Under the pieces are notes generated by a model, which did not search any database, was not told where the DNA came from, and was given only the letters and a program-made list of their open reading frames with translations. Positions 1 to 7,890 of a stretch of 22,169 nucleotides of DNA are shown here, piece by piece. The stretch is from a virus: positions 1 through 22,169 of IMG/VR virus record IMGVR_UViG_3300033986_000022. One strand, given 5' to 3'. Made by a program: the position numbers and the translations under genes. How positions within the stretch are numbered: the stretch's first letter is position 1; each line of letters starts with the position of its first letter.

Positions 1-1069
1 TCGGTGGTAAAGATGCGGGATTAGGTCTCTTCACCCATGCTCCATTTATCCAGTCATATGTTGTGACGTATGGTGAGCTACTGTGTGCCACTGCCATAAC
101 AGTGCCATTAGGTGTTAGTGCTACACTGTATCCAGTGCTAGGCGGTAAGGATGCAGGATTGGCGATTCTAGAATTACTTTCTTGTTTTTTAATATTTGTA
201 ATATAATCTGAGACGGTCAAACCATCCTTTTTAATAACTAAACTGCTTTGCCTAATATTGGCGGAAGGTAGCATAAAACTTTTCGTAACCCCATCGCCAC
301 TTCCAATATTGACACTCGTGTAAGGTTGACCTGAAAATATACCAGATACTGGTAATTTTAGTCTAAATAGATCCGTAAAGTCTAAATATTTAACATTGCC
401 ATTTCCAGATGTAGTTCCAAACCTTGCCGTATTTGTTCTTCTTTTTCTATTTGAGACATCTGAAGTCCATGAAGCTGAGACTGTCCCCAATCTTGAAAAT
501 GGTTTTTCAATTGTACTTAACCCAAAAGAGCCAGATGGAGCACTACCTCCAGTTAAATAATTGATTAATTGATTGTTATTGGGTATACCAATCAACTTTA
601 ACTCTGGAATAGTATTTGTAAATGTTATAAACACTGTTGCAAATATAGTGATTACATCCGTATCACTTTTAGTAATTGAGATTGCATTACCCTCACTATC
701 CTTAAGCATTGCATGAGTGACTAGGCTGTTAGCTGCTGAGTCAAATGCAATTCCAACCTCAGTAATCGTTGACCCTACAAATTCTTCGGGATTGAGAACT
801 ATTTTCCTTTTCCAACTTGAAAGAGGTAGTGCCTTTATGATTTCCTCGGTTACTGCAGTTTTAGTACCTAAGTGAGTGAATAGACTTGTCCGATTAGTAA
901 CTGGGGTTCCACTTCCAGTACCAAAGTGAATATTAGAAAAATAACGGTTGCCAGCACATAACCTTGTCCACATTTGGTCTAGAATAATATTTTCAGCATA
1001 TCCAACCCATTCACCATTTACATAGACATCAAACCTATTATGAATATTTACTTTTTGCTTTATTTCCAT
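1..1069 (-). CDS. Tail fibre / receptor-binding protein, C-terminus cut by window edge
   Basis: An open frame begins at ATG 1069 and runs off the left edge without a stop (356 codons visible). A consensus AGGAGGTGG site lies about 6 nt before the ATG. The first part (about residues 1-240) is not recognised. From about residue 304 a 46-residue repeat begins: NPASLPPSTGYSVALTPNGT, followed by VMAVAHSSSPYVTTYDW and a linker. A second copy starts at the window edge. The pattern of a small hydrophobic strand, NGT turn, MAVAH strand and YVTTYDW strand resembles WD40/beta-propeller blades known in phage tail fibres. Its place as the last gene of the tail module fits an adsorption role. The gene is visibly AT-richer than the head genes, suggesting separate ancestry. 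Fibre function is inferred from position and repeats, not from a recognised family. Confidence 0.72.
   Translation of the reverse strand, partial: MEIKQKVNIHNRFDVYVNGEWVGYAENIILDQMWTRLCAGNRYFSNIHFGTGSGTPVTNRTSLFTHLGTKTAVTEEIIKALPLSSWKRKIVLNPEEFVGSTITEVGIAFDSAANSLVTHAMLKDSEGNAISITKSDTDVITIFATVFITFTNTIPELKLIGIPNNNQLINYLTGGSAPSGSFGLSTIEKPFSRLGTVSASWTSDVSNRKRRTNTARFGTTSGNGNVKYLDFTDLFRLKLPVSGIFSGQPYTSVNIGSGDGVTKSFMLPSANIRQSSLVIKKDGLTVSDYITNIKKQESNSRIANPASLPPSTGYSVALTPNGTVMAVAHSSSPYVTTYDWINGAWVKRPNPASLPP
23..160 (-). repeat. First complete 138-bp (46-aa) propeller-like repeat unit
   Basis: The codons for NPASLPP start at 160 and again at 22, exactly 138 bp apart. The second copy is cut by the window edge after about 7 codons. 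The two starts differ mainly at third codon positions (cct/ccc, tcc/tct, ttaccg/ttacca), so this is a protein repeat under selection rather than a recent DNA duplication. More units are expected beyond position 1. Confidence 0.7.
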
Positions 1070-1119
1070 TACTTTCCACCTCCTATACTTTGGTTGCCAT
1101 AAAAACTTTTCTTTTCCAT
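1069..1119 (-). CDS. Possible 16-residue leader peptide upstream of the tail fibre
   Basis: A short frame starts at ATG 1119, 8 nt after a GGGGG ribosome binding site, and encodes MEKKSFYGNQSIGGGK. Its TAA shares one base with the ATG of the fibre gene (TAATG), the arrangement used for translational coupling throughout this genome. It fills most of the gap between the fibre gene and the preceding tail gene. It may equally be a chance frame, because its last codons overlap the fibre gene's ribosome binding site. Confidence 0.25.
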   Translation of the reverse strand: MEKKSFYGNQSIGGGK

Positions 1120-1132
1120 ATATCATTCCCCC

Positions 1133-2536
1133 TTACAGTGGATTATGTCCAACTTTAGTTACTACAAAACTAATATCCATTATGCTTGTTTCAAGGTTCT
1201 CTCCACCATTATATGCGTTACTATAATGCACTTGCGTAACATCAAATGTTATATCCGTTACTGTTACGTTAAGATTCTCTTCAGCAAAACCCTCTGGTGG
1301 TGTCAAGTCTGGCGTGAACTCATACGTAAAACTATCTATAGCGAATCGACTGCCTTGGTTCAAACAATCCAATTCCACTACAGTTCTGTCATAAGTCACA
1401 AACAAATTACCAGACGCACCATTGAAGTTAACTAACGTTAAGACCAACTCACTATTATCAACACCAGCAGACGTACTCACAATATCAAACGATGTTTCCA
1501 ACGAATCTTTAACTGAGAACGCTGGACCCACTGCTGACAAATCATAGTCTATGATATGACTAAACTTTATCCTTATCGTATACTCATCATCATTGCTGAT
1601 ACTTAGAACTTCCGGATATATCGGTTCCGCTACATTGAACCATACATCAGTAATTCCTGTTTCTATGTGCTCATCACCATACGTGTCATGGTACGTTATC
1701 GGTACTACTTCAAACGTAATATCTGTGATACTTGTAGCGAGATGCTCTGCTGGGGAAGCCATGCCGCCCCAGTTACGTGGTGTGACTAACCAGTGGACTT
1801 GACCCATACTATCTTCAACGACAAAGCCCATTCTATAATCATTCGTGATAAACAGATTCACGTTCACTGCTGTGCCAGTAAAGTCCGTTAGTTCCCTTTC
1901 AGGTTCCCATATTTCCGTGTAATCTTCTTGAATACAGTAGTTTCTATAGTATACTTTTCCGTCAGTCTTGATGTATGCAACCACCACACCTTGGTCTAAA
2001 TAATGAATCACTGTGTTTTTCCATGCTCGTATCATCCTAACTTTGGACACACCACTCGATAACTGAAACTTGGTATCATGCTCATCCCACTTCTGTACCC
2101 ATAAGTCGCCATTTCCATCAACCCATGAAACATAAGGCTTTTCTTCTGTAACCAACCTGAACAAATTCCGATATCTTTGCCACTCACCGTTGAAAGCTAT
2201 TGCTACTGAGGTGCCAGTTCCTAATGAAAATTGGTCTTGCCACCCATCTTTCAACCTATCTGGATACTCACGAATCGCTGTCTTGACTTCACCGTTATGA
2301 ACGTGTATTTCATAAATCCTGTTAGGTGGACCATAAGGTCTAAAGTGTCTAGGGGCAACGGATATTTCCCCTAGTCCACTCGTTTCTCTTATCGTTTCAA
2401 CTGTCCAGTACGTACTATCATCCACCGTATTCTTGGCTCTAGTCACATAAACATCCATGCTTATGTTGGAATTGTTGTAGGTGGTCTGGTGCTTGCTGTT
2501 TAATTTATCAATGATAGACTGAGGTAAATTTCTCAC
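1133..2536 (-). CDS. Tail tip/fibre-associated structural protein with short internal repeats
   Basis: 467 residues. The start is GTG 2536, which overlaps the stop of the preceding gene (GTGA). The first half is rich in Trp/Asp/Gly strand-turn-strand units (for example SWVDGNGDLWVQKW at about 137-150) and looks like a beta-propeller or beta-sandwich. The second half has four copies of a roughly 20-residue motif of the type E-H/N-L-x-T-S-I-T-D-I-T-F-x-V, at about residues 264, 289, 419 and 446. Between copies two and three (about 308-410) lies an immunoglobulin-like segment (VLSISNDDEYTIRIKFSH ... LFVTYDRTVVEL) resembling bacterial adhesin domains. No signal peptide or enzyme motif is seen. 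Its location between the minor tail protein and the fibre suggests a baseplate/tip component. The exact role is unknown. Confidence 0.65.
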   Translation of the reverse strand: MRNLPQSIIDKLNSKHQTTYNNSNISMDVYVTRAKNTVDDSTYWTVETIRETSGLGEISVAPRHFRPYGPPNRIYEIHVHNGEVKTAIREYPDRLKDGWQDQFSLGTGTSVAIAFNGEWQRYRNLFRLVTEEKPYVSWVDGNGDLWVQKWDEHDTKFQLSSGVSKVRMIRAWKNTVIHYLDQGVVVAYIKTDGKVYYRNYCIQEDYTEIWEPERELTDFTGTAVNVNLFITNDYRMGFVVEDSMGQVHWLVTPRNWGGMASPAEHLATSITDITFEVVPITYHDTYGDEHIETGITDVWFNVAEPIYPEVLSISNDDEYTIRIKFSHIIDYDLSAVGPAFSVKDSLETSFDIVSTSAGVDNSELVLTLVNFNGASGNLFVTYDRTVVELDCLNQGSRFAIDSFTYEFTPDLTPPEGFAEENLNVTVTDITFDVTQVHYSNAYNGGENLETSIMDISFVVTKVGHNPL

Positions 2537-2880
2537 AGAACCACCTCACTTATCACGTTTATAAGGAATTCACCACTATAGTAATCTACAGTAACTCTTT
2601 GCCAGTCAATTGGAGCATCAATGAACCCCGTCCACTCTTTACCATATACTACTACCTTAATTGGTTTGGAAATTGCTTCTGCATAGTCCAAAGTCTCAAC
2701 CCCTGCCCTATCACAAGAAACAGCTATCTTAAGTGTTCTTGCAGGCTCTCCAACATTCTGAAAGTGGTACGAACCATCTATCAGTCGGTTTTTAATCTTT
2801 ATAGAATCCCATCCTGGTGTAGCATCATGAATGTGGTCAGAGATGAGGTTCATTTCTAAATCATATACGCCAACAATCAT
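2533..2880 (-). CDS. Minor tail protein, small
   Basis: 115 residues starting at ATG 2880, which overlaps the tape measure stop (ATGA) and implies coupled translation. The sequence is predicted mostly beta-strand and mixed, beginning MIVGVYDLEMNLISD, with no recognised motif or membrane segment. Genes directly downstream of the tape measure in siphoviruses normally encode distal tail or tail-tip proteins, but this one is shorter than a typical distal tail protein (about 200-300 residues). I therefore call it only a minor tail protein. It may fit between the tail tube end and the fibre components encoded next. Confidence 0.6.
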   Translation of the reverse strand: MIVGVYDLEMNLISDHIHDATPGWDSIKIKNRLIDGSYHFQNVGEPARTLKIAVSCDRAGVETLDYAEAISKPIKVVVYGKEWTGFIDAPIDWQRVTVDYYSGEFLINVISEVVL

Positions 2881-5327
2881 GCTCTGACCTCCCTTCTGAT
2901 TTCATTGATAACAGCATCAACAATTTCTTCAAACCCTTGTTGAGGAGACTCAACAATGACTCTCAATGTTCCAAAGTGTCTGTGTTCTACGACTTTAGGT
3001 GTACCCATCCTGCTGGCTATCATCTCGGCTAGCTTGCTTAACACACTGTCAGACAATGGTATAACTGCTTCGTCGTACCTGCCCTCACCAATGATTGCAG
3101 GTGTCGGGTTTCCAGCCCTGATAAATCCACCTCTGGCTAGGTAAGGTATCTTAGGAATGTTGAAACCTATGGTATCTCCACCTTTACCACCTATAAGTGG
3201 AACCCAATCAGGCACCTTAGGTATCTTAATCTGCACCCTGTTCAAGGCTCCTATCAGCCCATTGATTATGCTGATAATCCCATTTACAGGTGCTTTGATT
3301 ATGGTCACCATGGAATCCCATATGCTCTTGGTTGTGTTCTTTACACCGTTCCACACGTTGGTGATAGTGTTCTTAATCCAGTTGAATGCTGTGCCTATGG
3401 TATTCTTTATACCATTGACGATACCTGTAATCACGCTCACGATACCATTCCAAACCGTACTGGTAACATTATTTATGCCATTCCAAACGTTGTTAATAAC
3501 GTTCTTGATTGCTTCAAGTGCCTTGTTGAAAATCTGCTTGATGTTCTTCCAGGTGTTGATGAAAAACGCTTTTATCTCATCCCAGTGGGTGATAATAATC
3601 CCAATTGGGTGGTACTTCATGAACAAATCTATGATGAAACTCAAGGCTGCATTGAAGATGTTCTTTATGCTCTCCCAGATGTTTGTAAAGAAATCAGCTA
3701 TCGCCTGGAATACTGACGTAACCGTCTCTTTGATACCATTCCAGATACCAGATAAGAAGTCAGATATGGCTGTCCACACGGTTGTTACCACGTTCTTGAT
3801 ACCTTCCCAGATACCTGTGAAGAAGTCTGCTATCCCCTGGAATATGTTCATGGCTGTCTCCTTTATCCACTCCCAGCTATTGGATAGCCACTGACTCACG
3901 GTATCCCAATTCTTCCACAGGAGGACTATTGCGGCAATCAGTGCCATTATCCCAGCTATTACCCAGGTGATTGGGTTCGCTAGGAGTGATGCATTAAACA
4001 GATTGCTCACTGTGGTTACTGTAGCCCATGCAGTCTTAAGTTTAGTAAATATCCCTATCATGGTTCCTATTGCTCCTACTACCTTACCTAAGATTACAAG
4101 AACTGGTCCAACTGCTGCAACTATGCCCAGTATGGTGATAATCGTTCTTTTAGTACCTTCGTCCAACCCAGCAAACCACTTTATCAAGTTGCTTATCTTT
4201 TCCCCAAAGCCAGATAAAAGAGGAATTATTGTGTCTCTCAGTATAGGTGCCAATTGCTCCCCTATCTGTATCATGATACCTTCCATCTGAGACTTTAAGG
4301 CTCTAAACGCACCTGCTACGTTATCTTCCATGATATCTGCCATCCTCTGTGCAGCCCCTTCAGAGTTGTACATTGCTTGCTCCAGTTCCTTGTACCTTTC
4401 AGAACCTGTTGCCAGCAAGATGTTCACACCTCTCATAGCTTCGGAACCGAACACTGCACTTAATGCTGCGTCTCTTTGTGCTGTGGTCATGTTTTTGGTG
4501 GCTTGTTCCACGTCAGCCATGATTGAACCTAAGTCTCTCATGGTACCGTCTGCATTGTATAAAGCAATGGACATATCCCCTACAGCAATAGCCCCATCTT
4601 TTGCTTTGTTCCTCATATCTCTCAATATAGCATTGAATGTGGTTCCTGCCATGCTTCCTTTAACACCACTATCAGCAAATACACCTAAGATAGCTGCAGT
4701 CTGTGCCAAGTCCATTCCTGCTGCATTTGCAGTAGAGGAAGCATATTTCATTGCTTCACCAAGTTGCTCAACATTGGTGTTACTCTTGGAACTTGCTGCA
4801 GCAAATATATCTGCTGCCTCACCTGCTCTCTCTGCACTCATTTGGAAACCACTCATGGTATCGGTAACAATATCTGCTGCAGTTGCCAAATCCATGCCTG
4901 CTGCTGTTGCAAGGTTCAACATACCAGGAGTGGCACTTAATATCTGATTAGTATCGTAACCTGCAAGTGCCAAATAAGTCATTGCATCTGCTGCTTCACT
5001 TGCAGAATATCTGGTGGTAGCACCAAGGTCTTTAGCTAAGTCTCTCAGCTTTTCCAGTTCTTTGCCAGTAGCACCACTGATAGCAGCAACCTGAGACATG
5101 CTGTCGTCGAACTTAGCCATAGTTGCAACTGACACTGTTGCAAGTCCTGCTAACGGTGCAGTTACATGGGTAGAAAGAGTTTTGCCTGCATTGGTCATAG
5201 CTTTGCCTGCATTTTGGAAACTCTTCTCAAGGTTCTTGGTAGCCTGCTCCCCTTGCTTACCTATATTGTTAAGAACATTGCTGGCTTGGTCTACTGCTCT
5301 AACAATTATTTCCATAATGTTAGACAT
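2877..5327 (-). CDS. Tail tape measure protein (TP901 type)
   Basis: 816 residues. ATG 5327 follows a GGGGGTGA site inside the end of the preceding gene. Residues about 60-300 match the TP901 core family of tape measures: MAKFDDSMSQVAAISGATGK, then Ala/Gly-rich helices with SASEAADAM and AGMDLA repeated. Two long hydrophobic stretches follow (about 395-428 and 449-472), typical of tape measures that enter the host membrane. Residues 501-566 form three tandem 22-residue units, each starting D-F-[FL]-[TS]-x-I-W-x-[GS]-I-K, and Trp-bearing helices continue to about 675. The C-terminus has the common GGFIRAGNPTPAIIGEGRYD motif (about 733-752). The protein sets tail length; at about 0.15 nm per residue the tail would be roughly 120 nm (inference). 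Chaperone genes G and GT lie just upstream, as usual. Confidence 0.95.
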   Translation of the reverse strand: MSNIMEIIVRAVDQASNVLNNIGKQGEQATKNLEKSFQNAGKAMTNAGKTLSTHVTAPLAGLATVSVATMAKFDDSMSQVAAISGATGKELEKLRDLAKDLGATTRYSASEAADAMTYLALAGYDTNQILSATPGMLNLATAAGMDLATAADIVTDTMSGFQMSAERAGEAADIFAAASSKSNTNVEQLGEAMKYASSTANAAGMDLAQTAAILGVFADSGVKGSMAGTTFNAILRDMRNKAKDGAIAVGDMSIALYNADGTMRDLGSIMADVEQATKNMTTAQRDAALSAVFGSEAMRGVNILLATGSERYKELEQAMYNSEGAAQRMADIMEDNVAGAFRALKSQMEGIMIQIGEQLAPILRDTIIPLLSGFGEKISNLIKWFAGLDEGTKRTIITILGIVAAVGPVLVILGKVVGAIGTMIGIFTKLKTAWATVTTVSNLFNASLLANPITWVIAGIMALIAAIVLLWKNWDTVSQWLSNSWEWIKETAMNIFQGIADFFTGIWEGIKNVVTTVWTAISDFLSGIWNGIKETVTSVFQAIADFFTNIWESIKNIFNAALSFIIDLFMKYHPIGIIITHWDEIKAFFINTWKNIKQIFNKALEAIKNVINNVWNGINNVTSTVWNGIVSVITGIVNGIKNTIGTAFNWIKNTITNVWNGVKNTTKSIWDSMVTIIKAPVNGIISIINGLIGALNRVQIKIPKVPDWVPLIGGKGGDTIGFNIPKIPYLARGGFIRAGNPTPAIIGEGRYDEAVIPLSDSVLSKLAEMIASRMGTPKVVEHRHFGTLRVIVESPQQGFEEIVDAVINEIRREVRA
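3640..3840 (-). repeat. 22-residue (66-bp) tandem repeats inside the tape measure gene
   Basis: Three consecutive 22-residue units (protein residues 501-522, 523-544, 545-566) align at D-F-F/L ... I-W-x-x-I-K. At DNA level the stretches starting with tgatacc at 3731 and 3798 (plus strand, same motif phase 66 bp) are visibly similar. The unit is two 11-residue turns, the period expected for coiled or helical tape measure segments. Confidence 0.6.
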
Positions 5328-5331
5328 TCAC

Positions 5332-5658
5332 TCACCCCCTTCTTCTGGCTTCTACCATCTTTCTGAGAATATTGCTTTCTCCTTCCCCTCCCCCTCTTAC
5401 AGCTTGTGTAGAAGTTGGAAGAGAAGGAGAAGCCTGTTCTTGCATCAAATGCATATAGTTAATCGCTTCAATAAAAAATTCTACTTGTGCTGGTGTCATG
5501 TCCACTTGAGACTTTGCAAAAGGTATCCCTGCCAGGTGCAGTTGGACTATCCTTTGCCCCTCATCACTCCTGGCGAAAGTTGCGTGCTTCTTCAGCACCC
5601 TCCTCTGTAACTCCAGAGATTTTGAAAATAAACTCAGCAATATCATCAACAACTCCAA
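5332..5658 (-). CDS. Tail assembly chaperone extension (T part of G-T frameshift product)
   Basis: This frame overlaps the end of gene G and ends at TGA 5332, just before the tape measure ATG. It has no good ribosome binding site at the nominal TTG 5658, and the frame is open only from 5664. That is the classic arrangement of the G/GT tail chaperone pair, in which a few ribosomes shift frame near the end of G and make a longer fusion. Going from G into this frame needs a +1 (or -2) shift. A fusion would be about 223 residues wherever the shift happens. The T part (…AINYMHLMQEQASPS…) ends in a Gly/Glu/Arg-rich tail. The GT form is expected to bind the tape measure while the tail tube polymerises. 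Confidence 0.75.
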   Translation of the reverse strand: MELLMILLSLFSKSLELQRRVLKKHATFARSDEGQRIVQLHLAGIPFAKSQVDMTPAQVEFFIEAINYMHLMQEQASPSLPTSTQAVRGGGEGESNILRKMVEARRRG

Positions 5659-6004
5659 CTGGTCTTAGCTGTTTAACTTCCTCAACCGTCCATTGGGTGT
5701 CAGGACTGGTGCTTAACCCCCAGGCAACAGCTTTAGCCTTTGCCTCAAATTCCATGAGTTGAATTCCCTCGAAGTCAATTTCCACCTGTAGGTTCTGCTG
5801 CATAGATTTAATATCCAAGTTGCCACTTTTGTTAAAGATAGGTCTGCCTTTAATTTTAGCTCCATTACTTCTCAATGCTTCTATTTCTGCCCATTCGCCT
5901 TCAGTTAAAGGTCTCACATCTACCTCTCCACCCAGCTTATCAAAGTACTGGGTTTTGACATTATTGACTCCTTTCAGTATATCAGCTTTCGTCAGCTTTG
6001 CCAT
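5564..6004 (-). CDS. Tail assembly chaperone (G-type)
   Basis: 146 residues. The start ATG 6004 shares one base with the stop of the tail tube gene (TAATG). The sequence is soluble and mixed alpha/beta (MAKLTKADILKGVNNVKTQY…, …EFEAKAKAVAWGLSTSPDTQ…). It ends just inside the overlapping T frame. Position between tail tube and tape measure, size, and an overlapping downstream frame together identify it as the G-type chaperone; the sequence family itself is not one I recognise with certainty. It should coat the tape measure before tube assembly. Confidence 0.75.
   Translation of the reverse strand: MAKLTKADILKGVNNVKTQYFDKLGGEVDVRPLTEGEWAEIEALRSNGAKIKGRPIFNKSGNLDIKSMQQNLQVEIDFEGIQLMEFEAKAKAVAWGLSTSPDTQWTVEEVKQLRPVGVVDDIAEFIFKISGVTEEGAEEARNFRQE
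5573..5623 (-). other. Candidate programmed frameshift window (+1 or -2) for G/GT
   Basis: The frames of G and T overlap from 5664 to 5564. Two places allow a +1 slip with re-pairing of the P-site tRNA. One is AAA-A at 5623-5620 (Lys AAA to AAA). The other is TTT-C at 5578-5575 (Phe TTT to TTC), eight nucleotides before the G stop codon. An AGGAGG Shine-Dalgarno-like stretch lies at 5604-5599, about 20 nt before TTTC, and may only reflect Glu codons. I found no good -1 or -2 heptamer. Confidence 0.45.
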
Positions 6005-6981
6005 TAATCTTCACCTCCAACGTCGTCGACAATCGACACATACATATCTGTGGTTATTGGAGTGGTGCCATCATTCAAATACATGCTGCCCATGTATGCC
6101 TTGGCACTAATCTCCTGTACCAATTCGTCTCTGCCTGAAGGTTGAAGGTTTACACTCGTGTGAATGACTCTCGGTAGCTTGATTACCATACCCTTACCTC
6201 CACCTGCATCAAAGTTGAACTCCAGGCTATATTCTTGAGAACCTGTCTCACTTGGTCCAAGAGAACCACCCCAGAACCTTTCAAGCTGGCTGGTATCCTC
6301 AAAGAACATACTGCTGGATAGTGTTATCTCCCTCTCTGCAGCCAATAGCTTTCTTGGGTATCTACTGCCAATACTCCTTCCACTTGCTGCATCAATACCG
6401 TTACTGATTGACAAAGTGAAGCTCTTCACCTGGGAGGAAATGTCACTACCATCTAAGTTCATGGTTACGTCATAAAACGCCAAAGGATAGTCTGCAGGTA
6501 GTTTCAGTTCGTGTTGTTCCTTGAGAACTGCCTTGCTATCCTTCACTGCAACCAGTTCTGCTGTTGCCTGGCAGAAACTGTCCTCAACGGATATCTCCAG
6601 GCTGTTAATCTTACATCCAGTGAACACGTGTTCAAACAAGTCTTTACCTAACCTTGCTGTGAAACTCGGAAGGTCGGTGTTGTCACTGGCATAAATCTCA
6701 TGCAGGTTATCCAGGTCGGTAAACACATATTCACCCAGTGTCCATTTCAGTAACCACCTGATAGTCTTGATGTCAAACGCATACACAATGTTACCACTTG
6801 GACTGTAGAACCCAGGTCTGTGCATTCTTGCTCCCCTACCCATACTGGACTCAAAGTCTAAGTGGGTGTCAGAAGGTGAGTCAAGAGAAGCACTTGCTAT
6901 ATCTACATGAAACTCTGCTTCTGCAGGCTCGGCAAACGTTGTCTCTTCTGCCAAACCCAAATACCTTAATATCTTTGCCAT
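6004..6981 (-). CDS. Major tail tube protein
   Basis: 325 residues with a strong GGAGGTGA site before ATG 6981. The N-terminal motif MAKILRYLGLAEETTFAEPA and the following strand-rich sequence, including WLLKWTLGEY (about 76-85) and SLEISVEDSF, match tail tube proteins of long-tailed phages of Gram-positive hosts. There is a second half with repeated beta-strands (about 170-290). It is encoded between the tail terminator and the tail chaperones, the standard place for the tube protein. It forms stacked hexameric rings around the tape measure. It is longer than the smallest tube proteins, so it may carry an extra surface domain. Confidence 0.8.
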   Translation of the reverse strand: MAKILRYLGLAEETTFAEPAEAEFHVDIASASLDSPSDTHLDFESSMGRGARMHRPGFYSPSGNIVYAFDIKTIRWLLKWTLGEYVFTDLDNLHEIYASDNTDLPSFTARLGKDLFEHVFTGCKINSLEISVEDSFCQATAELVAVKDSKAVLKEQHELKLPADYPLAFYDVTMNLDGSDISSQVKSFTLSISNGIDAASGRSIGSRYPRKLLAAEREITLSSSMFFEDTSQLERFWGGSLGPSETGSQEYSLEFNFDAGGGKGMVIKLPRVIHTSVNLQPSGRDELVQEISAKAYMGSMYLNDGTTPITTDMYVSIVDDVGGED

Positions 6982-6999
6982 GTTAATTCACCTCCAAAT

Positions 7000-7464
7000 T
7001 TATGGCTCCAGGATTGTGAATAGTACCTCAACGGTTGCTGCTGCCCCGTGTAGGGAACCCTGCTGGCTGTTTGGTCCACCAGCTTCGAACCGTAGGCTCT
7101 TTGTATCCTGGACAAATTGCCTCAAGCCTAATGAACGGTCTTTCAAAATAACACTTCTCACTTTAGCAGCCAACTCTGTTGACTTCTTGTACCCTTCTTC
7201 TGGGTCATCTTCCTTCACGGTTACTACACATATTACAGGCAACCTCCATTGTTCTGCCAGTGTTCTGGGTGAAGCTTCAGCCCTAGCAACGTCTGTAAAA
7301 ACGAACACAGAAGGAGTCTCTGGCTTAGGTCGTGTCTTATCCCCACGGATAACCGTTTTAACTTCTTCCAGCAATCCCCCTTCCGTGACTTCAGTTTCGA
7401 TTACTCCAACTATTGCATCCAGTATTTGGTTGATTGCCTGGTCTAGTCTAATTCTATGTGGCAT
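7000..7464 (-). CDS. Tail terminator / tail completion protein
   Basis: 154 residues. ATG 7464 overlaps the stop of the preceding gene by one base and follows an AGGGAGGTGG site. The fold pattern is an N-terminal helix (LDQAINQILDAIVGVIETEV), central strands with PETPSVFVFTDVA and RLPVICVVTVKE, then a helix EGYKKSTELAAKVRSVIL. This matches small alpha/beta tail terminator proteins (lambda U/HK97 gp10-neighbour type). The location immediately upstream of the tail tube gene supports this role: capping the finished tube and joining it to the head. Confidence 0.65.
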   Translation of the reverse strand: MPHRIRLDQAINQILDAIVGVIETEVTEGGLLEEVKTVIRGDKTRPKPETPSVFVFTDVARAEASPRTLAEQWRLPVICVVTVKEDDPEEGYKKSTELAAKVRSVILKDRSLGLRQFVQDTKSLRFEAGGPNSQQGSLHGAAATVEVLFTILEP

Positions 7465-7886
7465 TATAACCCCACCTCCCTTAATGCTCGGCTTATGAAC
7501 TCATCACTTCTGTTACTCGCCTGTTCAATGGCACGGTCTGCATAAGGATTAGCTTGAGTTCCTGGATGTATAACCCTCTTTACAGGATGTTCAGCTCCCT
7601 TCCAATACAAAGCCTTTTTTCTCTTTGGCTTGATTTCGTGTGGTTTAGTACCTTCATGAACTGCCAGTGCATACTCAACCCCACTCCATATCCTGTAAGA
7701 CAGGTCATCCACCTGGTCAAGTTGGAATGAACCAACCAGCCTACCGTGGTCTACAGGTGCTTCTTTACGGATATTGCCCCATACTTCGGTAGCTGTGTAC
7801 TTGATAGCCAGGGAAATTGCCTGTCGTGCAACTCTTATAAGCCTGTCAAAATCCTCTTGGCTCCACCCCTCTATCTTAATATCCAC
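7464..7886 (-). CDS. HK97 gp10-family neck / head-tail joining protein
   Basis: 140 residues from GTG 7886, 9 nt after GGAGG. It carries the hallmarks of the HK97 gp10 family: an N-terminal helix, then EAPVDHGRLVGSFQ (about 63-76), SGVEYALAVHEGT (about 88-100), a basic HEIKPKRKKALYW segment, and the C-terminal HPGTQANPYADRAI motif. Members sit in the neck between portal and tail and are needed for head-tail joining. Order in this genome (connector, gp10-like, terminator, tube) fits exactly. Confidence 0.85.
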   Translation of the reverse strand: MDIKIEGWSQEDFDRLIRVARQAISLAIKYTATEVWGNIRKEAPVDHGRLVGSFQLDQVDDLSYRIWSGVEYALAVHEGTKPHEIKPKRKKALYWKGAEHPVKRVIHPGTQANPYADRAIEQASNRSDEFISRALREVGL

Positions 7887-7890
7887 TGGT

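Noticed and set aside
3157-3894. 245-codon plus-strand frame opposite the tape measure
   Set aside because: Shadow of a low-complexity hydrophobic gene; it is rich in Pro/Leu/Ile, as expected from the complement of the tape measure repeats.
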